Under the pieces are notes generated by a model. That model saw only the letters and a program-made list of their open reading frames with translations. It was not told where the DNA came from and ran no database searches. A program made the translations under genes and the position numbers. Shown piece by piece: positions 1 through 7,750 of a stretch of DNA of 64,000 bases. Source of the DNA: Chryseobacterium tagetis (GTDB taxonomy: Bacteria; Bacteroidota; Bacteroidia; Flavobacteriales; Weeksellaceae); the NCBI RefSeq assembly GCF_016735585.2, contig NZ_JAERSE020000002.1:496001-560000 (forward strand). The letters run 5' to 3'. The first letter of the stretch is position 1. Each line of letters opens with the position of its first letter.

Positions 1-97
1 TCAAACATATCTTTTAGTATAATTGATTTTGATAAATGATAAACGATCGTTAAAGATACTTTATATCATCAAAAATCATTTATCGCTTACCATGTAT

Positions 98-589
98 TTA
101 ATTGAACGCCGACGGATCAATATTTTCAGGACGGAAAGGCAATTTTTTAAAATCTTCTCTCGTCAGAACTACTGTATTTTCAGTTCTATATTTATTGATC
201 GCTTCTACTACATCATCCGGCGGAGTTGTCATTTTTCTCAACATCGTATCGATCCAAACTCCTGTTGCTTCAGAAGTTGCACAGTGCTCTCCTTCAGGAG
301 TATAAAATTTGTGAACAAAACGATAAATAGAACAATCATCTGCACAGGCATCCACTTCCAGACTTACAATAACGGTCTGATCCGCAAAAATTTCTTTAAA
401 GAAAGAAAACCTTTCATGCATAATAACAGGTCCAATTCCCCAACGGCTCATTTGTGTAACTCCCATTTTTTCAAGCTTCATAAAAGCCATTCTGGTCTGA
501 GCACAGTATTGAACATAAGATGAATTTGCTAAATGTTTGTTGGCATCAAGATCGCTCCAACGTACTTCGAATTTATGGTAGAATATCAT
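98..589 (-). CDS. acyl-CoA thioesterase family protein (hot-dog fold, 4HBT/YbgC-like)
   Basis: The 163-residue protein begins with the 4HBT signature: the run RWSDLDANKHLANSSY near residues 10-25 carries the Asp expected at the active site of YbgC-like thioesterases, followed by a conserved Tyr and an Arg in the first long helix. Length is typical for a single hot-dog domain. Enzymes of this family hydrolyse acyl-CoA thioesters in the cytoplasm; the acyl chain preferred here cannot be read from sequence. It starts at an ATG (complement of 587-589). No operon partner is visible on this strand. Family assignment is firm; substrate is unknown. Confidence 0.85.
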   Translation of the reverse strand: MIFYHKFEVRWSDLDANKHLANSSYVQYCAQTRMAFMKLEKMGVTQMSRWGIGPVIMHERFSFFKEIFADQTVIVSLEVDACADDCSIYRFVHKFYTPEGEHCATSEATGVWIDTMLRKMTTPPDDVVEAINKYRTENTVVLTREDFKKLPFRPENIDPSAFN

Positions 590-647
590 TTAAATTTTAT
601 TTTTAATAATGATTTTTAATTGGTATTTAAAATTTTAACCTCCTTAC

Positions 648-712
648 TGTCATTCCGTAGGAATCTAAGCGATATTATTCAATAACTCAGTCGAGATTCC
701 TACAGAATGACA
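648..712. repeat. intergenic inverted repeat, REP/MITE-like
   Basis: Two 19-base arms (648-666 and 694-712) are complementary with one exception and enclose a 27-base loop. The arm begins TGTCATTCCGTAGGAATC. The single mismatch becomes a G-U pair only if the minus strand is the RNA. From memory, this type of repeat is widespread between genes of Chryseobacterium and relatives. I found no second copy in this window. Confidence 0.6.
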
Positions 713-833
713 AACTGGATGGATAATAAAAATCGGAGATTAAAATAACTTAAATTATTCTCATAATTTAAACTTTAAAGTTCAAAAATTATATTCTTCA
801 AAATTACTCAAATAAGATGGTTTATAAAAATTG

Positions 834-841
834 TAGTTTTG
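834..841 (+). promoter_or_regulatory. candidate -7 element (TAGTTTTG) for the flavoprotein gene
   Basis: TAGTTTTG fits the Bacteroidota -7 consensus TAnnTTTG and lies 34 bases before the ATG at 876. No clear TTG is found at the expected -33 distance, so this is only a candidate. Confidence 0.35.
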
Positions 842-875
842 TAAAAATAATCTTGCGCATAAGATTAATAAAACT

Positions 876-2078
876 ATGAAACGAATTATCATTATCGGAG
901 GCGGTGCAGCAGGATTTTTCTGTGCAGCAAATCTTGACGAAAGCCAATATAAAATTACCATTCTCGAACAAAATTCAGATGTCCTGCAAAAAGTAAAAGT
1001 TTCAGGAGGAGGAAGATGCAATGTAACCCATGCCTGTTTTGATCCGAGAGAACTTGTTCAGTTCTATCCTCGCGGAAATAAGGAATTGCTAAGTGTTTTT
1101 ACCAAATTTCAGCCGGGAGACACGATGGATTGGTTCGATCAACGAAAAGTTTCGTTAAAAATAGAGAATGACAACAGAATTTTTCCTGAAAGTAATTCTT
1201 CACAGACCATTATCAATACTTTTTTAAACGAAATTCAGAAAAAGAATGTTGAAGTGAAAACAAAATGCTCCGTCAAAGAAATTGAAAAACTAGATGAAAA
1301 ATATCTCGTTAAAACCAGTTTAGGAGATTTTGAAGCCGATTTTATCATCTACACTACGGGAAGTTCGCCAAAATCATTGAAAATGATTGAAAATTTAGGC
1401 CATAAAATCATTGATTTAGTTCCTTCACTTTTCACGTTCAACATCAAAGATCCTTTATTGAAAGATTTAGCCGGAACAAGTTTTGAAATGGCTGAAACTT
1501 CTATTCCTAAATTAAAAACGGAAGAAAGCGGACCTTTATTAATTACGCATTGGGGACTTTCGGGACCTGCAATTTTGAAGATTTCAGCTTGGGAAGCCAT
1601 TAATTTGGCAAAAGTGAAATATAATTTTGAAATTGAGGTCAATTTTATTTCTAAAGATTTAGAGGATGCTGAAGAATTATTTCAAAATTTCAAACAGTCC
1701 AATCCAAAGAAAACAATCGGGCAATCGAAGATTTTTGATATCACGAACCGTTTTTGGCAAAGAATCCTTGAAGTTTCAAATGTGGATCTAAATAAGCAGG
1801 TTGCCAATATTTCCGGAAAGGAAATGCAGAAGATCATTGAAAATTTATGCAAAAAGAAATTCAGTGTGACCGGAAAATCAACCTTTAAAGATGAATTCGT
1901 AACGGCAGGAGGAATTGATTTAAAGGAAATTAACTTTAAAAATATGTCTTCGAAAATCCTTCCTAATTTCTATGTTGCCGGAGAAGTTTTGAATATCGAT
2001 GCTGTAACCGGCGGATTTAATTTTCAGGCTTGCTGGAGTGAGGCGTGGCTGATTTCACAAGACTTAAATAGCTTATAA
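876..2078 (+). CDS. NAD(P)/FAD-dependent oxidoreductase, BaiN/HI0933 (YhiN) family
   Basis: A 400-residue flavoprotein. It opens with the Rossmann dinucleotide-binding motif IIIIGGGAAGFFCA (residues 4-17). Next comes the family motif VSGGGRCNVTHAC near residues 43-55, and near the C-terminus the conserved AGEVLNIDAVTGGFNFQACW, where the flavin is held. These are hallmarks of the HI0933-like family. The physiological substrate of most members is unknown; a few gut members act on bile acids, which should not be assumed here. Length is normal. The next gene starts 16 bases downstream on the same strand, so co-transcription is possible. Confidence 0.88.
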   Translation: MKRIIIIGGGAAGFFCAANLDESQYKITILEQNSDVLQKVKVSGGGRCNVTHACFDPRELVQFYPRGNKELLSVFTKFQPGDTMDWFDQRKVSLKIENDNRIFPESNSSQTIINTFLNEIQKKNVEVKTKCSVKEIEKLDEKYLVKTSLGDFEADFIIYTTGSSPKSLKMIENLGHKIIDLVPSLFTFNIKDPLLKDLAGTSFEMAETSIPKLKTEESGPLLITHWGLSGPAILKISAWEAINLAKVKYNFEIEVNFISKDLEDAEELFQNFKQSNPKKTIGQSKIFDITNRFWQRILEVSNVDLNKQVANISGKEMQKIIENLCKKKFSVTGKSTFKDEFVTAGGIDLKEINFKNMSSKILPNFYVAGEVLNIDAVTGGFNFQACWSEAWLISQDLNSL

Positions 2079-2094
2079 ACAAACCCATATCAAT

Positions 2095-3393
2095 ATGAAG
2101 AAAATTATTACCGTATTCCTTTTATCATTTTATTGTACCGTTTTTTCCCAAAACAAAACTATTGCATCTACCTGGACATCTCTTGTACAGCCTGTAAATG
2201 TAGAGAGTATGCAGAACTGGAAATTCAGGGTATCGGCAAAAATCAGAAAGGAAAGTCACAGCAATTCCAAATGTGCAATTTGGGCAAGGATTGATAATAG
2301 TGACAATACTGTGGGATTTTTTGAAAACCAGGCTTATTCGAAAATAGAAGTGACTAAGGAATGGAAAAACTTTCAGATAGAAGGCAATGTAAGTCCTGAA
2401 GGGAAAATTTTAAATATTGGTGCTTTTGCTGAGAATAACGGAAGTTTTTATTTTGACGATTTCAAATTGGATGTTCTTGATCCGAAATCTCTAAAATGGG
2501 TAAATATTCCTTTAAAAAACGGAGGGTTTGAAGAGGGATTGATCGCTGGAAAAGACTGGTCTGAAGGGATTGGACGAAAAGTAACACATGTGAAAAATTT
2601 CACTATTACTGCTTCAGACAACAAACCTTTCAGCGGAAAAAAATCTCTATTGATTAAAGCTGATAACATCATAGGAAATATGCCCCACGGAAAGTTTGCT
2701 GATGTAAATGGGATAAAGATGTACTATGAAACGTATGGCGAAGGAGAACCTCTTCTGATGCTCCACGGAAATGGTCAGTCTATAAGCGCATTCATGAATC
2801 AGGTTGATGATTTTTCCAAAAAATATAAAGTAATCATTGTGGATTGCAGAGAAAGGGGAAAATCGACCTATGACAAGACAAAAGAGCTTACTTTTGACAT
2901 TCAGGTTGAGGATTTAAAACAATTTTTAGATAAGCAAAACATTAAAAAAGTAAAAATTTTAGGTTGGAGTGACGGTGGTATTCTTGCCATTTTAATGGCA
3001 TTAAAATATCCTGACCTGATCGACAAAATTGCATGTTCCGGAGCCAATATATTTCCTGAAGGCCTAAAGGATGAGGAAATGAAGGATCTGAAGCAGTCTT
3101 TGGCTCAACTTATCAAAGAAAACAAAGATCATAAAAATGATGTCTATATCGATTTATATAATCTGGATCTGAAATATCCGAACCTGAAATATGAAGATTT
3201 AAAGGCTATTCAATGCCCTTCTTTAATCATGGCCGGAGATAAAGATGTCATCAAAACAGAACATACGGTAAAAATTGCAGAATCAATCCCGAAAGGACAA
3301 TTGGCGATCATCCCTAATTCAACCCATTCAGTTGTTGTTGAAAAGCCTGAACTTTTTAATTCTTTAGTCATCGATTTCTTTGAAGGCAAATAA
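2095..3393 (+). CDS. secreted alpha/beta hydrolase with N-terminal beta-sandwich domain
   Basis: The 432-residue protein has a signal peptide (residues 1-18, ending FSQ). A region at about 22-190 looks like a carbohydrate-binding-type beta-sandwich, with the pattern FYFDDFKLDV near 118-127. An alpha/beta hydrolase domain follows from about 200. The catalytic triad can be read as Ser292 in GWSDGG, Asp384 in GDKDV and His411 in NSTHS; the oxyanion loop is LHGNG at 223-227. It is probably exported to the periplasm or cell surface. The substrate is unknown. The fusion suggests action on a polymer or surface ester, which is inference. The stop codon overlaps the next start by one base. Confidence 0.82.
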   Translation: MKKIITVFLLSFYCTVFSQNKTIASTWTSLVQPVNVESMQNWKFRVSAKIRKESHSNSKCAIWARIDNSDNTVGFFENQAYSKIEVTKEWKNFQIEGNVSPEGKILNIGAFAENNGSFYFDDFKLDVLDPKSLKWVNIPLKNGGFEEGLIAGKDWSEGIGRKVTHVKNFTITASDNKPFSGKKSLLIKADNIIGNMPHGKFADVNGIKMYYETYGEGEPLLMLHGNGQSISAFMNQVDDFSKKYKVIIVDCRERGKSTYDKTKELTFDIQVEDLKQFLDKQNIKKVKILGWSDGGILAILMALKYPDLIDKIACSGANIFPEGLKDEEMKDLKQSLAQLIKENKDHKNDVYIDLYNLDLKYPNLKYEDLKAIQCPSLIMAGDKDVIKTEHTVKIAESIPKGQLAIIPNSTHSVVVEKPELFNSLVIDFFEGK

Positions 3394-4031
3394 TGTTTTC
3401 TGTTAAAAAAAACATCCCGAATCCGCTGAAGATCCTTTTAATCATAGGATTCGGGTATTTCTTTTGGCTGATGCTGAAAATTACATTGGAATACATTCCC
3501 CTGAGAGCTGAAGTGAGCTTCTTGATGATCAAGCAAACAGAAGTTGTAGAAAGACCGGAATATTTATATTTTTTCTATACGCATGTTTACACTAGCATTT
3601 TTGTACTGTTAAGCGGTTTTTTAGCTATTCTCAGAAAAGATTTCGGGCTGAAAAGCTTTCATAAAAACGCAGGGAAAATTTACATTCTTCTGATTCTGTT
3701 TCTGGCAGCGCCTTCAGGAATTTATATGGGAATTTTTGCGAATGGAGGAGTCTATTCTAAAATCTCGTTTGTCATCTTAGGCTGTTTATGGTGGTTTTCT
3801 ACGTACAAAGCCTATCAATTAGCCAGACAAAAAAAATTTAAAGAACACAAGCAATGGATGTGGCGGAGTTTCGCTCTTACAGTTTCTGCCATCACTCTGA
3901 GAATGTGGAAAGTAATTATTGTATATTTATTTCACCCAAATCCTATGGATGTTTACCAGATCATTGCATGGATGGGCTGGATTCCTAATCTCATTTTAAT
4001 TGAATATTTAATCACAAAAAAATACATATGA
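3393..4031 (+). CDS. DUF2306 family membrane protein
   Basis: The 212-residue protein has about six hydrophobic segments, beginning ILLIIGFGYFFWLMLKI near residues 14-30. It contains the family pattern FYTHVYTSIFVLLSGFLA, with a conserved His in the second membrane segment, and an R/K-rich cytoplasmic loop HKQWMWRSFALT. This matches DUF2306 integral membrane proteins, whose function is unknown. The ATG overlaps the stop of the hydrolase gene (TAATG), which suggests translational coupling and a shared role. Confidence 0.8.
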   Translation: MFSVKKNIPNPLKILLIIGFGYFFWLMLKITLEYIPLRAEVSFLMIKQTEVVERPEYLYFFYTHVYTSIFVLLSGFLAILRKDFGLKSFHKNAGKIYILLILFLAAPSGIYMGIFANGGVYSKISFVILGCLWWFSTYKAYQLARQKKFKEHKQWMWRSFALTVSAITLRMWKVIIVYLFHPNPMDVYQIIAWMGWIPNLILIEYLITKKYI

Positions 4032-4111
4032 AATCGTTTTATCTTTTGTTGTAAGGCCAACATTTATTCCGCGATTGCATATGACCACTAAAAATCAATA
4101 AAAAATCACAT

Positions 4112-5029
4112 ATGAAAATTTTAAAATTAACTTTAATCTCCCTGTCTACGATAAGCTTGGTAAGCTGTAAAAAAGAGGCAAAAACAACAGATTCTTCTAA
4201 AGACAGCCTTGTCGCAAAGAAAGATTCAGTAGCTATTCCAGAAGTGCATAAGGAATATTACGGAATTTATATGGGAGACTTTGCCGGAAAAGGGATGATC
4301 GTTTCTGAAGATGGTGAAGAATATGAAGGCGACGTTTACAAAAAGATCTCTTTAAAGATCAATAGGATCACAAAAGACAGTGTTTACGGACAAAGTATTG
4401 TCAACGGAAACCAGCGCCCTTTCCGAGGCGTTTTTAATGATGAAACGAAATCCTTTGTGCTGGATGAACCGGGAAATGACAAAACCGACGGTAGATTTGA
4501 AGTGAAATTAAGCAACGACAGTCTTACCGGAAAATGGAATGCCTTCAACAAATCTGCGGTAAAAGCACCTTTAAAAACGTTGAAACTGGTTAAAAAAGAG
4601 TTTGTGTACAATCCAAACTTTATGTTGAACGAAGACAACGATCTCATCGACTGGGAAAACCCGAAAAATTTTGTCGAAAAATATACGGATGAAGAGACCG
4701 GAAAAACAGAAACCTATACCGCCTCAAAAAACAGAATCGCTTCTGATGCGGTTTTCAAAATCAATGCGTCTAAGCAAAAATTAACTGAAAAAGATCTTAA
4801 AAATCTTCGGAAACTGGACATGGAAATTATCAAAAATTCCGTTTTTGCAAGACATGGATATGCTTTTAAAAAGCAGACCTACAGAAACTTTTTTGAGCAG
4901 ACCGACTGGTATATTCCGGTTGCCAACAATGTAGACAAAGACCTTTCTCCTATGGAAAAAGACAACGTAGCGCTATTGAACCGTTTTATCAAATATGCTG
5001 AAGATAAATATGACAGTTTTGGAAGATAG
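4112..5029 (+). CDS. YARHG-domain lipoprotein
   Basis: The 305-residue protein starts with a lipoprotein signal peptide ending at lipobox LVSC (Cys19), followed by a charged linker. A beta-rich middle (about 50-170) starts KEYYGIYMGDFAGKG. The C-terminal part has the YARHG motif variant FARHGYAF near 247-254, then an FEQTDWYIP stretch, both typical of YARHG domains. It is expected to sit in the outer or inner membrane facing the periplasm. No enzymatic function is known for the domain. Confidence 0.82.
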   Translation: MKILKLTLISLSTISLVSCKKEAKTTDSSKDSLVAKKDSVAIPEVHKEYYGIYMGDFAGKGMIVSEDGEEYEGDVYKKISLKINRITKDSVYGQSIVNGNQRPFRGVFNDETKSFVLDEPGNDKTDGRFEVKLSNDSLTGKWNAFNKSAVKAPLKTLKLVKKEFVYNPNFMLNEDNDLIDWENPKNFVEKYTDEETGKTETYTASKNRIASDAVFKINASKQKLTEKDLKNLRKLDMEIIKNSVFARHGYAFKKQTYRNFFEQTDWYIPVANNVDKDLSPMEKDNVALLNRFIKYAEDKYDSFGR

Positions 5030-5030
5030 T

Positions 5031-5426
5031 TTAATCTGAAGCTTTTTGTATTGGTTGAATTTTCACGTAAAGATAAAGCAATAAGCAACCTACTGCATAG
5101 CACAGAATATCGATCCAAGAGAACGAATTTCCGATGACAATATACATCAGGCTTCCGGGTTGGAAGCCTAATTTTTCTGCGATATTAAAGTATTGGGCAA
5201 ATTCAATACAACAGGAAAAAATAAGGATTCCGAGGATCAGCTTTTCATTATTTGAAATACAGAAAAAGCTTTTGATGAATGTGTACAGAAGCATTACGAC
5301 AATCACATCTCCAAGATAAGCTCTTACAAAAAAGATATCTTTTAACTTCGTGGCAATAAGTATCTCAACGAAGAAAATAACAATGGTTAACAGAAAATAT
5401 TTCAGGCTGAATTTTAATTTCATCAT
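5031..5426 (-). CDS. DUF2809 family membrane protein
   Basis: From the chosen ATG (complement of 5424-5426) the protein is 131 residues with about four membrane segments. The family pattern is visible: KFSLKYFLL, then VRAYLGDVIVVMLLYTFIKS, then a GSLMYIVIGN segment and a final helix. An in-frame ATG 14 codons upstream would add MFILNTVFLCPKRK, which family members usually lack, so I prefer the internal start. Function is unknown. Its stop lies one base from the stop of the convergent YARHG gene. Confidence 0.75.
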   Translation of the reverse strand: MMKLKFSLKYFLLTIVIFFVEILIATKLKDIFFVRAYLGDVIVVMLLYTFIKSFFCISNNEKLILGILIFSCCIEFAQYFNIAEKLGFQPGSLMYIVIGNSFSWIDILCYAVGCLLLYLYVKIQPIQKASD

Positions 5427-5491
5427 TTTACGTTTTGGACATAAAAAAACGGTATTCAAAATGAACACCGATCTAATATTTTACAAATATA

Positions 5492-6148
5492 TTATTTCTT
5501 TACCTTCACCGTACATCCGATGGCAACGGTTTTTGTCATTTTTATCGGCTCGTTTTTCAATAACGCATTTACCGCATCCTGAACATAATATTCTGAAACA
5601 TCATTCGGATTTTCATAATTGTTATCAATGGCACCAATGTATTTTACGATATTTTTACCACCTTCTTTTTGCAAAAGAAAAACATGAGGTGTTTTTGTGG
5701 CTCCATACTGAGGAAATATCTTTTGTCCTTCATCTACCAAATAAGGAAAAGTAAATCCTTTTTGTTTTGCTCTTTCAATCATTTGTGCGTATCCGTCTTC
5801 AGGCTGTACAGAAGAATCGTTCGGATTGATCGCGATCACCGGATAGCCTTGAGATTTGTATTTTTTATCTAAAGCAATGATCCTGTCTTCATATTTCTTT
5901 GCATACGGACAGTGATTACACGTGAAAACAACAATAAAACCTTTTGCCGATTTAAAATCGCTCAGAGAAACCATTTTTCCGTCAACATTTTTTAGTTTAA
6001 AATCTGTTGCTGCATCTCCTACTTCATACCCTTTTGCTGAAGATTTATTTTCTTTTTTAGGTTCATTTTTATCATGATTTGTTGTGGTAAAACTCAAGAG
6101 TCCTATTCCAACAACAAAAGCCATTATTAAGATTTTAAAATTTTTCAT
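5492..6148 (-). CDS. thioredoxin-like (redoxin/AhpC-TSA) secreted protein
   Basis: The 218-residue protein has an N-terminal membrane or signal segment (about 5-22), a charged linker, and a thioredoxin fold from about residue 43. The active site is FTCNHCPY, a CxxC pair with a Pro, and the cis-proline region reads TKTPHVFLL. This is the thioredoxin-family group often annotated as redoxin with CNHCPYA. It probably acts as a periplasmic thiol-disulfide oxidoreductase. The next gene on the same strand (6157-6648) is another thioredoxin-like protein ending 9 bases upstream, so the two form an operon and may serve one redox pathway. Confidence 0.85.
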   Translation of the reverse strand: MKNFKILIMAFVVGIGLLSFTTTNHDKNEPKKENKSSAKGYEVGDAATDFKLKNVDGKMVSLSDFKSAKGFIVVFTCNHCPYAKKYEDRIIALDKKYKSQGYPVIAINPNDSSVQPEDGYAQMIERAKQKGFTFPYLVDEGQKIFPQYGATKTPHVFLLQKEGGKNIVKYIGAIDNNYENPNDVSEYYVQDAVNALLKNEPIKMTKTVAIGCTVKVKK

Positions 6149-6156
6149 AGTATTTT

Positions 6157-6648
6157 TTAGTTTAAATATTTAGTAATTGTGTTTTCCAAATCTTCTCTGC
6201 TTATTTCACCGTCGTTGAAATGTACTTTCTCACCATTTTTATAAAAGATCGTTACCGGAATATTTCCGTCCCAATTCTTTTCAAAACGGGGAATCCAAGT
6301 GTTCATTCTTTTAATATCATCCAGCAGAATCACTTCGGCAGTAAGGTTTTTGTTTTTCATAAATTTTAAAACCCTTTCTTTGTCTACTGCCCTATCTAAA
6401 GAAACCAAAATCATTTTAAATTTCGGATCATTTTTGTATTTATTATTTACCTCTATAAAGTAAGGTAACTCTTTCACACAAGGTGCACAAGTCGTCGCCC
6501 AGAAATTAACGACCAAAAGCTTATCTCCTTCTGACTGAATTCTTTTTTCAAGTTCTTCATATTTTACGAAAGATACATTTTTCTGATCTTGCGCACTGTA
6601 CCAATGAATACTCAACAGCAAAGCAAAAAAACAAATAATTTTATTCAT
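6157..6648 (-). CDS. TlpA-like thioredoxin-family protein
   Basis: The protein is 163 residues from the ATG at the complement of 6646-6648; a TTG two codons upstream is less likely. It has a signal peptide (about 1-18, ending WYSAQ) and a thioredoxin domain with NFWATTCAPCVKELP, the typical TlpA/ResA active site CxxC. The domain ends with a cis-Pro segment NIPVTIFY. It is expected to be periplasmic and to reduce disulfides in envelope proteins. It is the upstream gene of the two-gene redox operon. Confidence 0.86.
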   Translation of the reverse strand: MNKIICFFALLLSIHWYSAQDQKNVSFVKYEELEKRIQSEGDKLLVVNFWATTCAPCVKELPYFIEVNNKYKNDPKFKMILVSLDRAVDKERVLKFMKNKNLTAEVILLDDIKRMNTWIPRFEKNWDGNIPVTIFYKNGEKVHFNDGEISREDLENTITKYLN

Positions 6649-6767
6649 ACTCAAAATTAAGAAAAATCAAGATATTCGTTTACAGAGACTTCCTGTTAAA
6701 TTTTGTTAAGAACCTTGATGATTTTTTAATTTTCTTTAAAAATCCCCCCTATCTCAGTAAGGATAAT

Positions 6768-6775
6768 TATTTTTG
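6768..6775 (+). promoter_or_regulatory. candidate -7 element (TATTTTTG) before the TonB-CTD-like gene
   Basis: TATTTTTG matches TAnnTTTG 15 bases before the ATG at 6790. It would give a very short 5' leader. No clear -33 TTG is seen. Confidence 0.4.
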
Positions 6776-6789
6776 TGGAAAATTATAAT

Positions 6790-7260
6790 ATGAAAAAAAA
6801 GACATTTCTCATCATAGCTTTGTTTATGGTTTCTCTTGCTTTTGCACAGGAAACTCCTGAAACAAAAACGAATCCGGCACCTCCTCCGGCGGCCATTATC
6901 AATGTGGAGTCACTCCCTCATTATGAAGAACTGAAAAAGAGAATCAATCTTACAGGAGCCGTAATGACCGCAGATAAAGAACCCGAATATCCCGGCGGAA
7001 TGCCTCTTTTCCGCAGAAAATTTGCTGAAAACATGGAGGTAATTTACGCAAAAGGAAAAAAAATAGACACCCGTGTTTACTTTATCGTTGAAAAAAACGG
7101 ATACATCACTAACATCGCTGCAATAAGCAATAATAAAGATCATGCAAAAGCCGCAGAAACAGCTTTGAAGAAAATGCTGGTTCGCTGGAAACCTGCTGTA
7201 ACAGCGGATAAACCGGTTCGTTATCTCTACAGCTTCCCGCTTTCTTTACAGAAGTACTAA
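6790..7260 (+). CDS. small secreted protein with TonB-C-terminal-like domain
   Basis: From the ATG at 6790 the protein is 156 residues. It has a signal peptide (about 1-19, ending LAFAQ), a proline-rich stretch, and a domain with PEYPGGMPLFRRKFAENM and VYFIVEKNGYITNIAA. This is the pattern of the C-terminal domain of TonB-like energy transducers as found in many Bacteroidota (YPGG, then a VEKNG turn). It lacks the N-terminal membrane anchor of a true TonB, so it is a free periplasmic version. The next gene is a paralog 10 bases downstream. Confidence 0.7.
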   Translation: MKKKTFLIIALFMVSLAFAQETPETKTNPAPPPAAIINVESLPHYEELKKRINLTGAVMTADKEPEYPGGMPLFRRKFAENMEVIYAKGKKIDTRVYFIVEKNGYITNIAAISNNKDHAKAAETALKKMLVRWKPAVTADKPVRYLYSFPLSLQKY

Positions 7261-7270
7261 GTTTAAACCT

Positions 7271-7717
7271 ATGTTGAAAAAAACAATATTTGGACTTTGT
7301 CTTCTTCTTAGCTTTTTTTCTTTTGGGCAGGAGTCTGTGAAAGGAACTGCTGAACTGAATGAATTAGTTTTAAGCGAAAAAAATGGTAAAGTAAGAGTAG
7401 ATGCTGAAAAAATGGCTACTTTTCCTTTAGGCTCAATAGCATTTCAAAACATGATAAGCAAGAACTTCAAAATGAAGAATGTTGTGACCAATAATGCTGA
7501 ACAAATAAGTTGTGAACTCATTTTTATTATTGATACAGAAGGTTCTATGATAGATATAAAAGCTATTGGAAGTAATGAAAGTTTTAATAAAGAAGGAATA
7601 AGAGCCATTTCAAAAATTAAACAAAAATGGATTCCTGCAGAAATAAATGGTCAGAAAGTTCCTTACAGATTCAAAATTCCTTTAGCGGTACGTTTTGATA
7701 AAAAAGATATAAATTAA
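7271..7717 (+). CDS. small secreted protein, paralog of the preceding TonB-CTD-like protein
   Basis: The 148-residue protein has a signal peptide (about 1-19, ending FFSFGQ). The remainder shares the layout of the gene before it: a basic start, FIIDTEGSMIDIKAIG in place of the VEKNG turn, and a C-terminal KWIPAEINGQKVPYRFKIPL strand pair. The YPGG motif is replaced by FPLG. It is probably co-transcribed with its neighbour. Function is unknown; a TonB-like fold without an anchor is the best description. Confidence 0.65.
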   Translation: MLKKTIFGLCLLLSFFSFGQESVKGTAELNELVLSEKNGKVRVDAEKMATFPLGSIAFQNMISKNFKMKNVVTNNAEQISCELIFIIDTEGSMIDIKAIGSNESFNKEGIRAISKIKQKWIPAEINGQKVPYRFKIPLAVRFDKKDIN

Positions 7718-7750
7718 AAATGATTGGAGAATTAACCTCCAATCATTTTT
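7716..7750. terminator. bidirectional terminator between the small-protein operon and mutS
   Basis: Perfect 14-base arms (7716-7729 and 7737-7750) surround a 7-base loop, with A-runs on the left and T-runs on the right, so it can stop transcription from either side. The right arm contains the last codons of mutS. Confidence 0.85.
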
